Source: UBA7803 sp041395905 (lineage in GTDB: Bacteria; Pseudomonadota; Gammaproteobacteria; Pseudomonadales; Azotimanducaceae). Taken from it: a stretch of DNA of 64,000 nucleotides. Location: contig JAWKZP010000003.1 of NCBI GenBank assembly GCA_041395905.1, positions 310,001 to 374,000 on the forward strand, in the 5' to 3' direction. Made by a program: the position numbers and the translations under genes. The notes under the pieces were generated by a model, which was given only the letters and a program-made list of their open reading frames with translations, had not been told where the DNA came from and ran no database searches. This document shows, piece by piece, positions 17,956 through 26,066 of this stretch (within the stretch, counting starts at the first letter, position 1; every line of letters begins with the position of its first letter).

Positions 17956-18001
17956 GAATGACGCGAAATGGCAAGTTTTGCCGCGGCCGCTTGAGTAGCC
18001 T
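17956..18001 (+). promoter_or_regulatory. AraC-type activator site E plus -10 box for the outer-membrane protein
   Basis: Site at 17956-17975: TGAC, six bases, TGGC, within GCGAAATGGCAAG. TAGCCT follows at 17996-18001, 21 nt after the site. The ATG at 18032 is 56 nt after the site. Confidence 0.75.
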
Positions 18002-18031
18002 GCTCGGGGATCCAAACACAAGGAGAATTCC

Positions 18032-18832
18032 ATGAATCGCGACCTGGGAAGTTTGCGGGGGCCGGTGGCGCTGCTGCTCGTGCTGCTGGTGCCACAGCTC
18101 GCCTCTGCGCAGGAACCGAGCGCCTGGACGTTCGGAATCGGCACGGGGCTGCAGCGTCTGAATGCGAAAGGCGACGTTGGTTTCACTTCCGCCCGCGGAG
18201 CGGAAACCGGTTCAATCGATCTGACGCCGGAAGACTTCAACGACCTGATGGAGTCTGCGTTCGGATTCCAGGCTTTCGCAGCCAAGGGGAAGTGGCGCTT
18301 CAATCTCACGTACGGAAACCTGGCGCTGGAAGACAAATCGCAGGTCAGCATCCTCGGACTGCCCGCGCTGACGACCACGTTCAAGCAGGACGTGGAGTTC
18401 GGCGAGATCACCGCTGCCTATCAGATTGCAACGCTCGGCGCCCACCACTTCGGGGTCCTCGGTGGCGTACGCACTACCCGCCACGACTACTCGCTGACGA
18501 TTGCACCTCCGCCCAACAGCTCAGCCGGCACGCTGCGTCGCAATCTCGACGACGACTGGACCGACGTGCTGCTCGGCCTGACGCACGCGGTAGCGCTGTC
18601 GGACAAAGTGTCCTGGAACAACAGCGTTGCCGTAGGATTCGGCGGCAGCGACTCGTACTGGTCGGCACGCAGCGCGCTGGGCTGGCAGTTTGCAAGATCG
18701 TGGAACGCCGGACTCTTCATCGAGTACCGAAACATCGATTTCGAGAATGGAAACCCCGGCGACAACGACTGGTACCTGTACGACGTGGACGAATGGGGTC
18801 CGGGTATCAGCATCGCCTACGTCTTTCATTGA
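18032..18832 (+). CDS. Outer-membrane beta-barrel protein of unknown function
   Basis: A 266-residue protein with a Sec signal peptide ending in LASAQ near residue 26. The rest is made of short amphipathic strands (WTFGIGTGLQRL, WRFNLTYGNLAL, HHFGVLGGVRTTRHDY, WNAGLFIEYRNIDF, GPGISIAYVFH) separated by acidic turns, as in small OmpW- or OmpA-like barrels. An AGGAGAA ribosome-binding site precedes the ATG. It is the last gene of the AraC-type-site block and is followed by a strong hairpin. No specific family name is supported. Confidence 0.75.
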   Translation: MNRDLGSLRGPVALLLVLLVPQLASAQEPSAWTFGIGTGLQRLNAKGDVGFTSARGAETGSIDLTPEDFNDLMESAFGFQAFAAKGKWRFNLTYGNLALEDKSQVSILGLPALTTTFKQDVEFGEITAAYQIATLGAHHFGVLGGVRTTRHDYSLTIAPPPNSSAGTLRRNLDDDWTDVLLGLTHAVALSDKVSWNNSVAVGFGGSDSYWSARSALGWQFARSWNAGLFIEYRNIDFENGNPGDNDWYLYDVDEWGPGISIAYVFH

Positions 18833-18845
18833 AACCCGCGTTTCT

Positions 18846-18896
18846 GCCGACTGCGGGCTTGGCGCCCGATTGAGCGCTCACCAGCCCGCAGTCGGC
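18846..18896. terminator. Strong hairpin between convergent genes, likely bidirectional terminator
   Basis: A perfect 14-bp inverted repeat (18846-18859 and 18883-18896, GCCGACTGCGGGCT and its complement) with a 23-nt loop lies between the convergent barrel and CoA-transferase genes. There is no clear T tract, so termination activity is inferred. Confidence 0.6.
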
Positions 18897-18922
18897 GGTC
18901 GCCAGCGAAGTCAGCGCGGGGT

Positions 18923-21274
18923 TCAGGCCCCGCGATTGCGCTGTGCGCCAGGCATGCGCGGCCGATCGCCGATCACGCCGCTCCGCCGCAGGGCCTCGAG
19001 CCGTAAGGCGTCCACACCCTGCAACTCGCCCAGCACCTCCTCATTGTGCTGACCCAGCGTGGGTGCTGGCGCGCGAACCTGAATCGGATCCTGCGCGGCG
19101 CGATACGGCGCCGAAGGGTTCGGCTGCCGGCCCACATGGGCGCGCTCGCGCCATTGCCAGAAGTCGCGCGCGAGAAGCTGCGCGTCCTCCATCAGATCTG
19201 CCGCCGACTGCAGGCGCGCCGCAGTGATGCCCCGCGACTGCAACGCATGCATGAGCGCGTGCGCGGGCCGTGTGCGGGTCCAGTCAGCCAGCGCCCGATC
19301 GAGCTCCGCACGCCGAGCCAGACGATCGACCAGATCGTCGAACGGCAGGCCGCTGAGTTCGCGCAGCGCCTCCCACGACGCTTCGTCGAACACCTGAATC
19401 AGCAGCCATTCGTCGTCACCGGCGCACGGATACACGCCATGGGGCGCCGCGCCGGGATGATCGTTGCCCAGTCGCGCAGGGGCGGCGCCGGTAGCCGACT
19501 GCGTCAGGATGCCGTGAGCTGCCAGCGGGAACAGGCATTCGGCCTGGGACAGATCCACGAACTGCCCCTCCCCCGCAAGGCGCCGATGCCGCAGCGCCAC
19601 CAGTGCGGCGGCCGCGCCGTTCAACCCCGCCACGGCATCGCCGTAGGCGACGTGGTGCATGGCAGGCGGGTGATGCTCCGCGCCGTTCAGATGCGGCAAT
19701 CCCGAGGCATGCTCGACCGTGGATCCGTAGGCGCGGAACTCGCGCCAGGGTCCGTCGGCGCCGAAAGCCGGCATGGATACCATCACCAGACCGGGATTCA
19801 CGGATCGCAGCACGTCGTAGCCGAGCCCCAGCTTCGGCAGCACGCCGGCCGAGTAGTTCTCGATCAGCACGTCCGCGTCTGCCACCAGCCCGAGCAGCAG
19901 CTCGCGCCCCTCGGCATCCTCGAGGTCCAGTGTGATGGCACGCTTGTTACGGTTGACCAGATTGAACTGCACCGACTTTTCGGCGCCGTTATCGGCGATC
20001 CATTCCTCCGTGGCTTCCCAGCTGCGCCACCAGTCGAAACGCTCGCAGCTCTCCACCTTGATCACGTCCGCGCCGAGGTCCGCCAGGTGCCGGGCTGCCA
20101 GCGGTCCGGCCCAACCCATGCTCAGGTCGACGACGCGCACCCCCTCAAGCGGCCACCGCTCAACCCCATCGGACGTCGCGCGCACGGAAGCCGGTTTCGC
20201 CGTCACCAGTTCATCGTGCTCAGCCTGCGAGGCGACCTCACCACCGTGATGCGGCGGCGTGCGGTACAGGCGGAACGGCACCACCGGCGCCTGATAGCGA
20301 CAGGGGCCGTCGCGCAGCTCTGCGAACGCCTGCCGCGCCACGTACTGATCCACCTCGAACAGCTCCGCCATGGTGGGCACGCGCGCCAGCGGCACGCGGG
20401 CGCGCTGACCGGCGTAGAACAGCGCCTCCGCCGAGTGCTCGAGCAGGCGCTCGCAGATCACCGGCTCGATCAGGTGCCGGTCCGCCAGGCGGTTGAGGGT
20501 GCTGTGATAATCCGGGTTTTCGAGGAACTGCTCCGTGCCGAGGATGCGGCAGAAAGCCGCCCACTGACTCGGCGTGAGCACGGTGATACCGATCCAGCCG
20601 TCCTTGCAGGGAAACACGCCCAGCGGGTAGGTCGGAGGGAAGCGGTTGATGCCGAGGCGCGCCCCCACCTGACCGGTGTTGAACGCGCCGACGGCGCCGA
20701 CCTCGGTGAAGCAGAGATTGGCCTCGTAGATGCTGGTGTCCAGATGGAACGGGCGCGTCATGTTGCCGAGCGCCTGCCCGAGCAGATGGCCCAGCGCGCC
20801 GATGAACGCGCTCACGCCGCCGATGATCTGCGCCTGGTACCCGCTGGGAATCAACGGCGGGCCATCCGGGTCGCCGATGTTGCGCATCATCCCGTTGAGC
20901 GCATGGATCACCGCGTCGGAGCCCCGGTAATCCCGCCAGGGGCCCGAGCGGCCGAACCAGCTCACCGTGCAGGTGCTGAGGCTGTCGGGCAGCGGCGGCT
21001 GCGCCGCGGGGTCGTCCAGCAGCACCAGATCGGCACCGGCGAGGGCCGCATCTCTATGGGCGTCGCTGACACTCAGCTTGCCCGCATTGAGATAGCCATG
21101 GAGCGCACTGCGCCCCGTGCCGGGGACGAACGGGCCCAGATGCCGGGTCGGAAACCCCTGAGGCGGCTCGACGTTGATCACCTCGGCACCGTAGTCGCGG
21201 AACAGTTTGCCCGCATAAGTGGTGGCGACGCTGCCCGCCAGATCCACGACGCGCAGTCCTCCCAGCGCACTCAT
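18923..21274 (-). CDS. Two-domain family III (CaiB-type) CoA-transferase
   Basis: A 783-residue fusion of two family III CoA-transferase domains. Domain one starts with LGGLRVVDLAGSVATTYAGKLFRDYGAEVINVEPP; domain two, from about residue 380, with LEGVRVVDLSMGWAGPLAARHLADLGADVIKVES. The second domain has a YGDAVAGLNGAAAAL segment whose Asp is the expected acyl-binding residue, while the first lacks an obvious equivalent, so only one half may be catalytic. It is the last gene of a minus-strand operon (LLM flavoenzyme, decarboxylase-fold protein, SDR, this gene), 4 nt after the SDR. It probably activates the pathway's acid intermediate to a CoA thioester; the substrate is unknown. Confidence 0.88.
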   Translation of the reverse strand: MSALGGLRVVDLAGSVATTYAGKLFRDYGAEVINVEPPQGFPTRHLGPFVPGTGRSALHGYLNAGKLSVSDAHRDAALAGADLVLLDDPAAQPPLPDSLSTCTVSWFGRSGPWRDYRGSDAVIHALNGMMRNIGDPDGPPLIPSGYQAQIIGGVSAFIGALGHLLGQALGNMTRPFHLDTSIYEANLCFTEVGAVGAFNTGQVGARLGINRFPPTYPLGVFPCKDGWIGITVLTPSQWAAFCRILGTEQFLENPDYHSTLNRLADRHLIEPVICERLLEHSAEALFYAGQRARVPLARVPTMAELFEVDQYVARQAFAELRDGPCRYQAPVVPFRLYRTPPHHGGEVASQAEHDELVTAKPASVRATSDGVERWPLEGVRVVDLSMGWAGPLAARHLADLGADVIKVESCERFDWWRSWEATEEWIADNGAEKSVQFNLVNRNKRAITLDLEDAEGRELLLGLVADADVLIENYSAGVLPKLGLGYDVLRSVNPGLVMVSMPAFGADGPWREFRAYGSTVEHASGLPHLNGAEHHPPAMHHVAYGDAVAGLNGAAAALVALRHRRLAGEGQFVDLSQAECLFPLAAHGILTQSATGAAPARLGNDHPGAAPHGVYPCAGDDEWLLIQVFDEASWEALRELSGLPFDDLVDRLARRAELDRALADWTRTRPAHALMHALQSRGITAARLQSAADLMEDAQLLARDFWQWRERAHVGRQPNPSAPYRAAQDPIQVRAPAPTLGQHNEEVLGELQGVDALRLEALRRSGVIGDRPRMPGAQRNRGA

Positions 21275-21278
21275 GGCG

Positions 21279-22103
21279 TCAGGCTCCGCCGGAGCATGTC
21301 AGCACCTCACCTGTGACGTAGTCCGATTCGGGTATGCAGAACAGATAGATGGCGCCAGCCCCGTCCTCGGGCCGGCCGGCGCGGCCGAGCGGCGTGGTCG
21401 CGCGTACTGCGTCGATCTGTTCGGTGGTGAGCCCCACCCGGTAGTCGCGCCCGCCGACCTCGATGCGCGGCGGCTCACCGTCGAACGGCTGGGTGAGACG
21501 GGTTTCGATGTGACCGAAGGCGACGCAGTTGACGCACACGTTGTAGCGGCCCCACTCCTTGGCCAGCGTCCGGGTCAGCCCGGTGACCGCGGCCTTGGCG
21601 GCGGAGTACGCGATCTGCGTCGCGGCGCCGCGAGTGCCGGAAACGGACGAGACGTTCACCACCTTGCGGCAGCGCGACACGCCCGATTCCTGCTGCTCCT
21701 GGCGTGCCCGTTCCCGCAGCCAGGGCGCGAACGCCCGCAGAATCCGAAACGGTGCAGTGGCATGCACGTCGAGCATGGCCTGCCATTGCTCGTCCGTGTG
21801 CTTGTGCATGGCACCGTTCCAGATGTAGCCGGCATTGTTGACGATGATGTCGAGCTCACCCCAGGCATCCAGCGCGCTGCGAATCAACTGCTCGGGAAAG
21901 CCCTCGGCGGTGATGTCACCGGCGCAGGCGCAGCCCTCGCCGCCGGCAGCTCTGATCTGGCTCACCGTCTCGTCGGCCTCGGCGGCATCGAGATCGTTCA
22001 CCACGAGTCTGGCGCCGTCGCTTGCAAGCAGCAGCGCGGTGGCGCGGCCGACACCGCGTCCCGCACCCGTGACCAGTGCCACCTTTCCCGCCAGCCTGCT
22101 CAT
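21279..22103 (-). CDS. Short-chain dehydrogenase/reductase
   Basis: A 274-residue classical SDR. It has the cofactor motif TGAGRGVG (12-19), NNAG (89-92), and the catalytic Ser152/153, Tyr166 and Lys170 (YSAAK). The Asp37 of VVNDLDA after the second strand suggests preference for NAD(H). A roughly 20-residue insertion with EQQES before the catalytic Ser and GGRDYRVGLTTEQIDAVR near the end are distinctive. It oxidises an alcohol or reduces a ketone in the operon's pathway. It is spaced 14 nt from the upstream gene and 4 nt from the CoA-transferase. Confidence 0.9.
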   Translation of the reverse strand: MSRLAGKVALVTGAGRGVGRATALLLASDGARLVVNDLDAAEADETVSQIRAAGGEGCACAGDITAEGFPEQLIRSALDAWGELDIIVNNAGYIWNGAMHKHTDEQWQAMLDVHATAPFRILRAFAPWLRERARQEQQESGVSRCRKVVNVSSVSGTRGAATQIAYSAAKAAVTGLTRTLAKEWGRYNVCVNCVAFGHIETRLTQPFDGEPPRIEVGGRDYRVGLTTEQIDAVRATTPLGRAGRPEDGAGAIYLFCIPESDYVTGEVLTCSGGA

Positions 22104-22117
22104 GCTCGTTCTCCCGT

Positions 22118-22864
22118 TCAGCCCTGCCCCGCGATGGACTCGGTGCCGGTGAACGCCAGCTCGTCCACCCGCAGCGCAAACCGCAGCGGCGCGAAGGTCA
22201 CGCGACCTCGGGCCAGCGATGCGGCCACCACGAAATACGGATCCAGCAGCGGCTCACCCCAGGCCGCCGCGTCGAAGGCTTCGAGCCGGGCCCGCAGCCG
22301 CTCAGCGCGATCGGGCACGACGTCGAACTCCACCTGCAGCAGACGCAGCCCGGCGGGGGCCTGGGCGAGATTCAGCGTCCCCGTGTACTGGGCATCGTCA
22401 GCGCCGATGGGCTCAGGGTCGATGGCATGGCAGCGCAGCGCGCAGCCGTCGCCGATGCGAACCGTCGCCTCGACACCAGAGTACCCGTGCACGAAGGCAA
22501 TCTCACCGGTGCGGGCCGGATAGCCCAGAGCGCCGCGGAGGCCGTCACAGGCAGGTGCGCTGCTGACGACCGCGGCGGTAGTGAATCCGCGCGCACGCAC
22601 GCCGGCGCGGCAGGACACGCGGCTCACCGCCATGCGGAACGGACCCCAGGGGCTGTCGGCCACGTCCCACACCTGCAACGACAGCGTCGGCGGCACGGTG
22701 GGATGCAGGCTCGGCGGCAGCACCGCCTCACGGGCCCCGTTGCGCATTTCCAGCACCAGCTGAAACAACGCGACATCCTCCAGCACCATGGGCTCGGCCA
22801 GGTAACGCTCGAGCCGAGGTGCCGAACGCGCAAGCCTCTCGACGTCTGCCGTGCCCGTCAGCAT
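22118..22864 (-). CDS. Acetoacetate-decarboxylase-fold protein lacking lysine
   Basis: A 248-residue protein. The centre (ALPPSLHPTVPPTLSLQVWDV-like segment at about 47-70, PWGPFRMAVSRVSCRAGVRARGF at 73-94, and ALGYPARTGEIAFVHGYSGVEATV at 112-135) resembles the acetoacetate decarboxylase superfamily. True decarboxylases use a Schiff-base lysine, but this chain contains no lysine at all, so it must act differently, for example as a hydratase, aldolase-like or binding protein, or be inactive. It overlaps the LLM gene by 7 bp (ATGCTGA), implying coupled translation. The fold call is from memory of the family pattern. Confidence 0.6.
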   Translation of the reverse strand: MLTGTADVERLARSAPRLERYLAEPMVLEDVALFQLVLEMRNGAREAVLPPSLHPTVPPTLSLQVWDVADSPWGPFRMAVSRVSCRAGVRARGFTTAAVVSSAPACDGLRGALGYPARTGEIAFVHGYSGVEATVRIGDGCALRCHAIDPEPIGADDAQYTGTLNLAQAPAGLRLLQVEFDVVPDRAERLRARLEAFDAAAWGEPLLDPYFVVAASLARGRVTFAPLRFALRVDELAFTGTESIAGQG

Positions 22865-24027
22865 GGACCCTGACCTCCGTTGGCGAGGGCGAAACGAGGC
22901 AGCACGGTCGGTGCCGTCACCGGCAGCGCGGATTGCTCCGCGCCACGAAACTGCGGCATCACCTCGCGCGCGAACAGGCGCATGCTCTCGAGCACCTGCT
23001 CCTGGGGCACCATTTCCATGGCATTGAGCAGAAAGTTGATGCCGGTGACACCGATGGATTCCCAGCGTTTGATGGTTCGCACCAGATGTTCCGGGTCGCC
23101 GACCCCTACGCCTTCGGGCAGGCCCTTGGCTACGCTCGGATCATCGGCAGCCGCCTTTCTCGGCTTCATGGCGGCGCCGGCGTTGCCGAGTGCCTGATAG
23201 GCGCGGGTCGGGTACGCCTCGCGGGTCCAGTACAGGTGTGAGTTGGCAACGTTGAACGCCGTCACCATGGGCACACCGACATCCCGGGCGACGCGGTAAT
23301 CCTCATGGCAGTAGAGGAAGTTCATGGTGTGAACCTGATCGTTCACCACTCCGCCCACCGGGTCGCAGTTGGCGATACGCCGATGATACTCGCGCGTACG
23401 CCGTTCCTGTTCGTCGTATCCTGCCGCCGACACGCCCAGGCAGCCCAGGCCGCGGTCGGCCGCATCGAGCTCTGTGCCCGGCGACGTCACGGTCACCCAC
23501 AGCGGCGGGTGTGGATCCTGCAGCGGCTTCGGCAGCACGTTGCGCGACGGCATGGAGAACGCTTTGCCGTGCCACTCGAACTCCTCCTGCATCCACATCC
23601 GCGGCAGGGCGCGCACGAACTCGTCCCAGGTGATCTTGGTGTCATCGGGGTTGACGCTGAAGCCGCCGAGCTCGGTCCAGGTGGACGAGCGCGCGGTACC
23701 CAGCTCCAGACGCCCGTTGGAGAGGATGTCCAGGGCCGCAGCGCGCTCTGCGACCCGCACCGGGTGGTTCATCTCCGGAACGCAGACCACCGCGCCATGA
23801 CCCACGCGAATGCGTTGCGTCTGCGCGGCCACCGCGGTCAGAAAAACTTCCGGCGCCGAGCAATGCGAATACTCCTCGAGGAAGTGATGCTCGACAGCCC
23901 AGACGTGATCGAAGCCCAGCTCGTCGGCCAGCCGACACTGTTCCAGGGCGTTGTGGTACACGGCCCATTCCCGCTCCCGACTGAAAGGGCGCGGCGTGGA
24001 CAGCTCGAAGAATATTCCGAACTTCAA
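22858..24027 (-). CDS. LLM-class (luciferase-like) flavin-dependent monooxygenase
   Basis: A 389-residue bacterial-luciferase-fold enzyme: LKFGIFFELSTPRPFSRERE at the N-terminus, GFDHVWAVEHHFLEEYSHCSAPEVFLTAVAAQT (about 38-70), RIRVGHGAVVCVPEMNHPVRVAERAAALDILSNGRLELG (about 72-110). Members use reduced FMN from a separate reductase to oxygenate substrates. TTG at 24027 is chosen as start because GGGGGAG lies 6 nt upstream and the family's first strand begins there; an ATG 60 nt earlier adds unrelated residues. It is the first gene of a four-gene operon divergent from the PaaX-type regulator, which probably controls it. The substrate is unknown. Confidence 0.87.
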   Translation of the reverse strand: MKFGIFFELSTPRPFSREREWAVYHNALEQCRLADELGFDHVWAVEHHFLEEYSHCSAPEVFLTAVAAQTQRIRVGHGAVVCVPEMNHPVRVAERAAALDILSNGRLELGTARSSTWTELGGFSVNPDDTKITWDEFVRALPRMWMQEEFEWHGKAFSMPSRNVLPKPLQDPHPPLWVTVTSPGTELDAADRGLGCLGVSAAGYDEQERRTREYHRRIANCDPVGGVVNDQVHTMNFLYCHEDYRVARDVGVPMVTAFNVANSHLYWTREAYPTRAYQALGNAGAAMKPRKAAADDPSVAKGLPEGVGVGDPEHLVRTIKRWESIGVTGINFLLNAMEMVPQEQVLESMRLFAREVMPQFRGAEQSALPVTAPTVLPRFALANGGQGPC

Positions 24028-24212
24028 GATCTGCTCCCCCTGACAACGACGGACTGCGGGTCGTCTCTGCGCGTGCTGCTCCTCCATGCGCCCTGCCCAG
24101 CTGCAGCTCCCGAAACGGCGGACAGGCAGCCAGGAGTATCGCGTCCGCCCGGCTCCGCGTCGAGCCCGCGACCGGCCGGTACCGGGGCCGCGGCAGAGAG
24201 CCTGCTGAAAAT

Positions 24213-24288
24213 CATTACATGTGATTGTTTTTTACCACCTGTTGTGTAATGTTACGAAAACACATTCAAAGCCAATCTTGATGTAATG
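24213..24288. promoter_or_regulatory. Three TGTAATG/CATTACA elements in the divergent LLM/PaaX promoter region
   Basis: CATTACA at 24213-24219 and its inverse TGTAATG at 24245-24251 and 24282-24288 lie in an AT-rich stretch between the divergent LLM and PaaX-type genes. The third copy covers the PaaX start codon. They are plausible operators for the PaaX-type regulator; this is inferred from position and symmetry only. Confidence 0.5.
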
Positions 24289-25098
24289 CCTGCAGAACGC
24301 GACAAGCCCAGCACCGTCGTCCTCGACATGCTGCGCAGTGCCCGCAGCCGCCAGCGCACGGCGCGCTCGCTGATCGCGGCCGGTGAGCTGTTCGGCTTCT
24401 CCGAGAACACGCTGCGGGTCACGCTGTCGCGGCTGATGGCCCGTGGCCTGATCGAGAGCCCGGAACGCGGGCTGTACCGGCTTTCCGGACAGACCGACGC
24501 GCTCAACGATTTCGTGGAACGCTGGCGGCTGGGCGAGGCGCGGGTGCGCGCCTGGGAACCCGGAACCTGGCTGTTCGCGCACGTGCAGGGCGAGGTTGCC
24601 GCCAGCGCCTGGACGCTCGACGCGCTGGGGTTCCGAGAGGTGCGTCCCACCCTGTTTGCGCGACCCGACAACCTGGCCCTGTCTCTTGACGCGCTGCGCG
24701 AGCTCGCGACCGGCCTCGGGCTCGAACCCGGCGTGCTGTTGCTGCGCGGCACGCCCGAAGGCGATCCCGCGCCGGCGCGCTGGATCAAGGCCTGGCACCC
24801 GACCCGGCTCGACGACGGCTACATCGAGGGTCTCCAGCGCCTGGCGCACAGCAGCAGCCGTCTCGCCGGCCTCGAGCCCGACGCAGCCCGGCTCGAATGC
24901 TTCCGCCTCGGCGGCGAGATGATTCATCGGCTGGCAAAGGATCCTCTGCTGCCGGACCAGTTCGTGAACGCATCGGCGCGTGAAGCCCTGTGGCGCGCCA
25001 TGCTCGACTATGATCTGCAGGGCAAAGAGATCTGGGCCAGCGGCAAGGACGGCGCGCTGCGTCGCATGCCCCGCCCGCAACTGGAGATGACGCGCTGA
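24286..25098 (+). CDS. PaaX-family transcriptional regulator
   Basis: A 270-residue GntR-like repressor of the PaaX type. The N-terminal winged helix (VVLDMLRSARSRQRTARSLIAAGELFGFSENTLRVTLSRLMARGLIES, residues about 11-58) and the WLFAHVQGE / TLDALGFREVRPTLFARPDNL region (about 92-130) follow the PaaX pattern, including a C-terminal dimerisation part with DPLLPDQF. PaaX proteins usually sense an aryl-CoA thioester. No ribosome-binding site is visible before ATG 24286, so the mRNA may be nearly leaderless. It precedes the desaturase by 34 nt and diverges from the LLM operon. Confidence 0.85.
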   Translation: MPAERDKPSTVVLDMLRSARSRQRTARSLIAAGELFGFSENTLRVTLSRLMARGLIESPERGLYRLSGQTDALNDFVERWRLGEARVRAWEPGTWLFAHVQGEVAASAWTLDALGFREVRPTLFARPDNLALSLDALRELATGLGLEPGVLLLRGTPEGDPAPARWIKAWHPTRLDDGYIEGLQRLAHSSSRLAGLEPDAARLECFRLGGEMIHRLAKDPLLPDQFVNASAREALWRAMLDYDLQGKEIWASGKDGALRRMPRPQLEMTR

Positions 25099-25132
25099 CG
25101 GCCGGCGGCCAGCAGCGCCTGGGAGACCGCAG

Positions 25133-26041
25133 ATGAATCTACGCGACGTACTCAGCCCCGAAGAACTCGCGACCGTCAGCCAACGCAGCAACTGGAAGGC
25201 TGCCTGGCTGGTGCTGTGCAACTACGCCATCACCGCAGCCATCTTCGCCACCATGGCGCTGTGGCCGAATCCGCTGACGATTCTGCTCGGCATCATTCTG
25301 CTCGGCGGGCGGCAACTGGGCTTCGGCGTGCTGGTGCACGAATGCGGCCACGGCACACTGTTCACCACCCGCAAGCTCAACGACTTCGTCGGCGAGTGGC
25401 TGGCCGCGCCGCCGACCTTCAACAACATGAAGGCCTACAGCCGCGGTCATCTGCGTCACCACAAGCTCGCCGGTACCCGCGAGGATCCGGACCTGCCCAA
25501 CTACCAGGACTACCCCATCACCCGCCAGCGCCTGCGCCGCAAACTGTGGCGCGACGTCACCGGCCAGACCGGCTGGAAGCAGACCCAGGGACTGTTCAAG
25601 AGCTTCGTCCACTTCGGCGAGCTCAAGGCCGAGCAGCGTCAGGCGCTGATGCGCGGGCTGGTGGTGAACGTGCTCATGCTGGCCCTGTTCACCTACGTCG
25701 GCGCCCCCTGGCTGTATCTGGTCTGGTGGATCGCGCAGCTCACCACCAATCGGATCGTGAGCCGGCTGCGACAGGTGGCCGAGCACGCCGCGGTGCCCGA
25801 CCTGTACGATCTCGACCCGCGCAAGAATACGCGCACGGTTCCGGGTACCTGGTTCGATCATCTGGTGTTCTGCCCTCTGGGCGTCAACTACCATCTGGAG
25901 CACCACATGCAGGCTTCGATCCCCATCTACAACCTGCCCCGGCTGCACCGCCTGCTGAAGGCCACGGGTTTCTACGACGGCGTGCACTTCCCGAGCAGCT
26001 ATCTCGGCATGCTGCGCGAGGTAACCAGCGCCACCGCCTGA
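25133..26041 (+). CDS. Membrane fatty-acid desaturase/hydroxylase family protein
   Basis: A 302-residue integral membrane di-iron enzyme. All three histidine clusters are present: HECGH (69-73), HLRHH (106-110) and HLEHH (254-258). Membrane spans are at about 25-42, 48-66, 175-200. These enzymes desaturate or hydroxylate acyl chains or related hydrophobic compounds using O2. It lies between the PaaX-type regulator (34 nt) and an FAD monooxygenase (25 nt) in one operon, which suggests a role in catabolism or detoxification rather than general lipid synthesis. The regiospecificity cannot be read. Confidence 0.9.
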   Translation: MNLRDVLSPEELATVSQRSNWKAAWLVLCNYAITAAIFATMALWPNPLTILLGIILLGGRQLGFGVLVHECGHGTLFTTRKLNDFVGEWLAAPPTFNNMKAYSRGHLRHHKLAGTREDPDLPNYQDYPITRQRLRRKLWRDVTGQTGWKQTQGLFKSFVHFGELKAEQRQALMRGLVVNVLMLALFTYVGAPWLYLVWWIAQLTTNRIVSRLRQVAEHAAVPDLYDLDPRKNTRTVPGTWFDHLVFCPLGVNYHLEHHMQASIPIYNLPRLHRLLKATGFYDGVHFPSSYLGMLREVTSATA

Positions 26042-26066
26042 CCCGCGACACTGCCGCAGGACGGCC

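Noticed and set aside
17848..18411. Upstream extension of the small AraC frame that might supply a sensor domain
   Set aside because: It is antisense to the barrel gene and to AraC-type site E, and the translation shows no AraC ligand-domain pattern.
19046..21316. A 756-codon plus-strand frame opposite the second CoA-transferase
   Set aside because: The composition is Arg/His/Gln-rich and low in motifs. The minus-strand frame has clear CaiB domains and tight operon spacing with the SDR.
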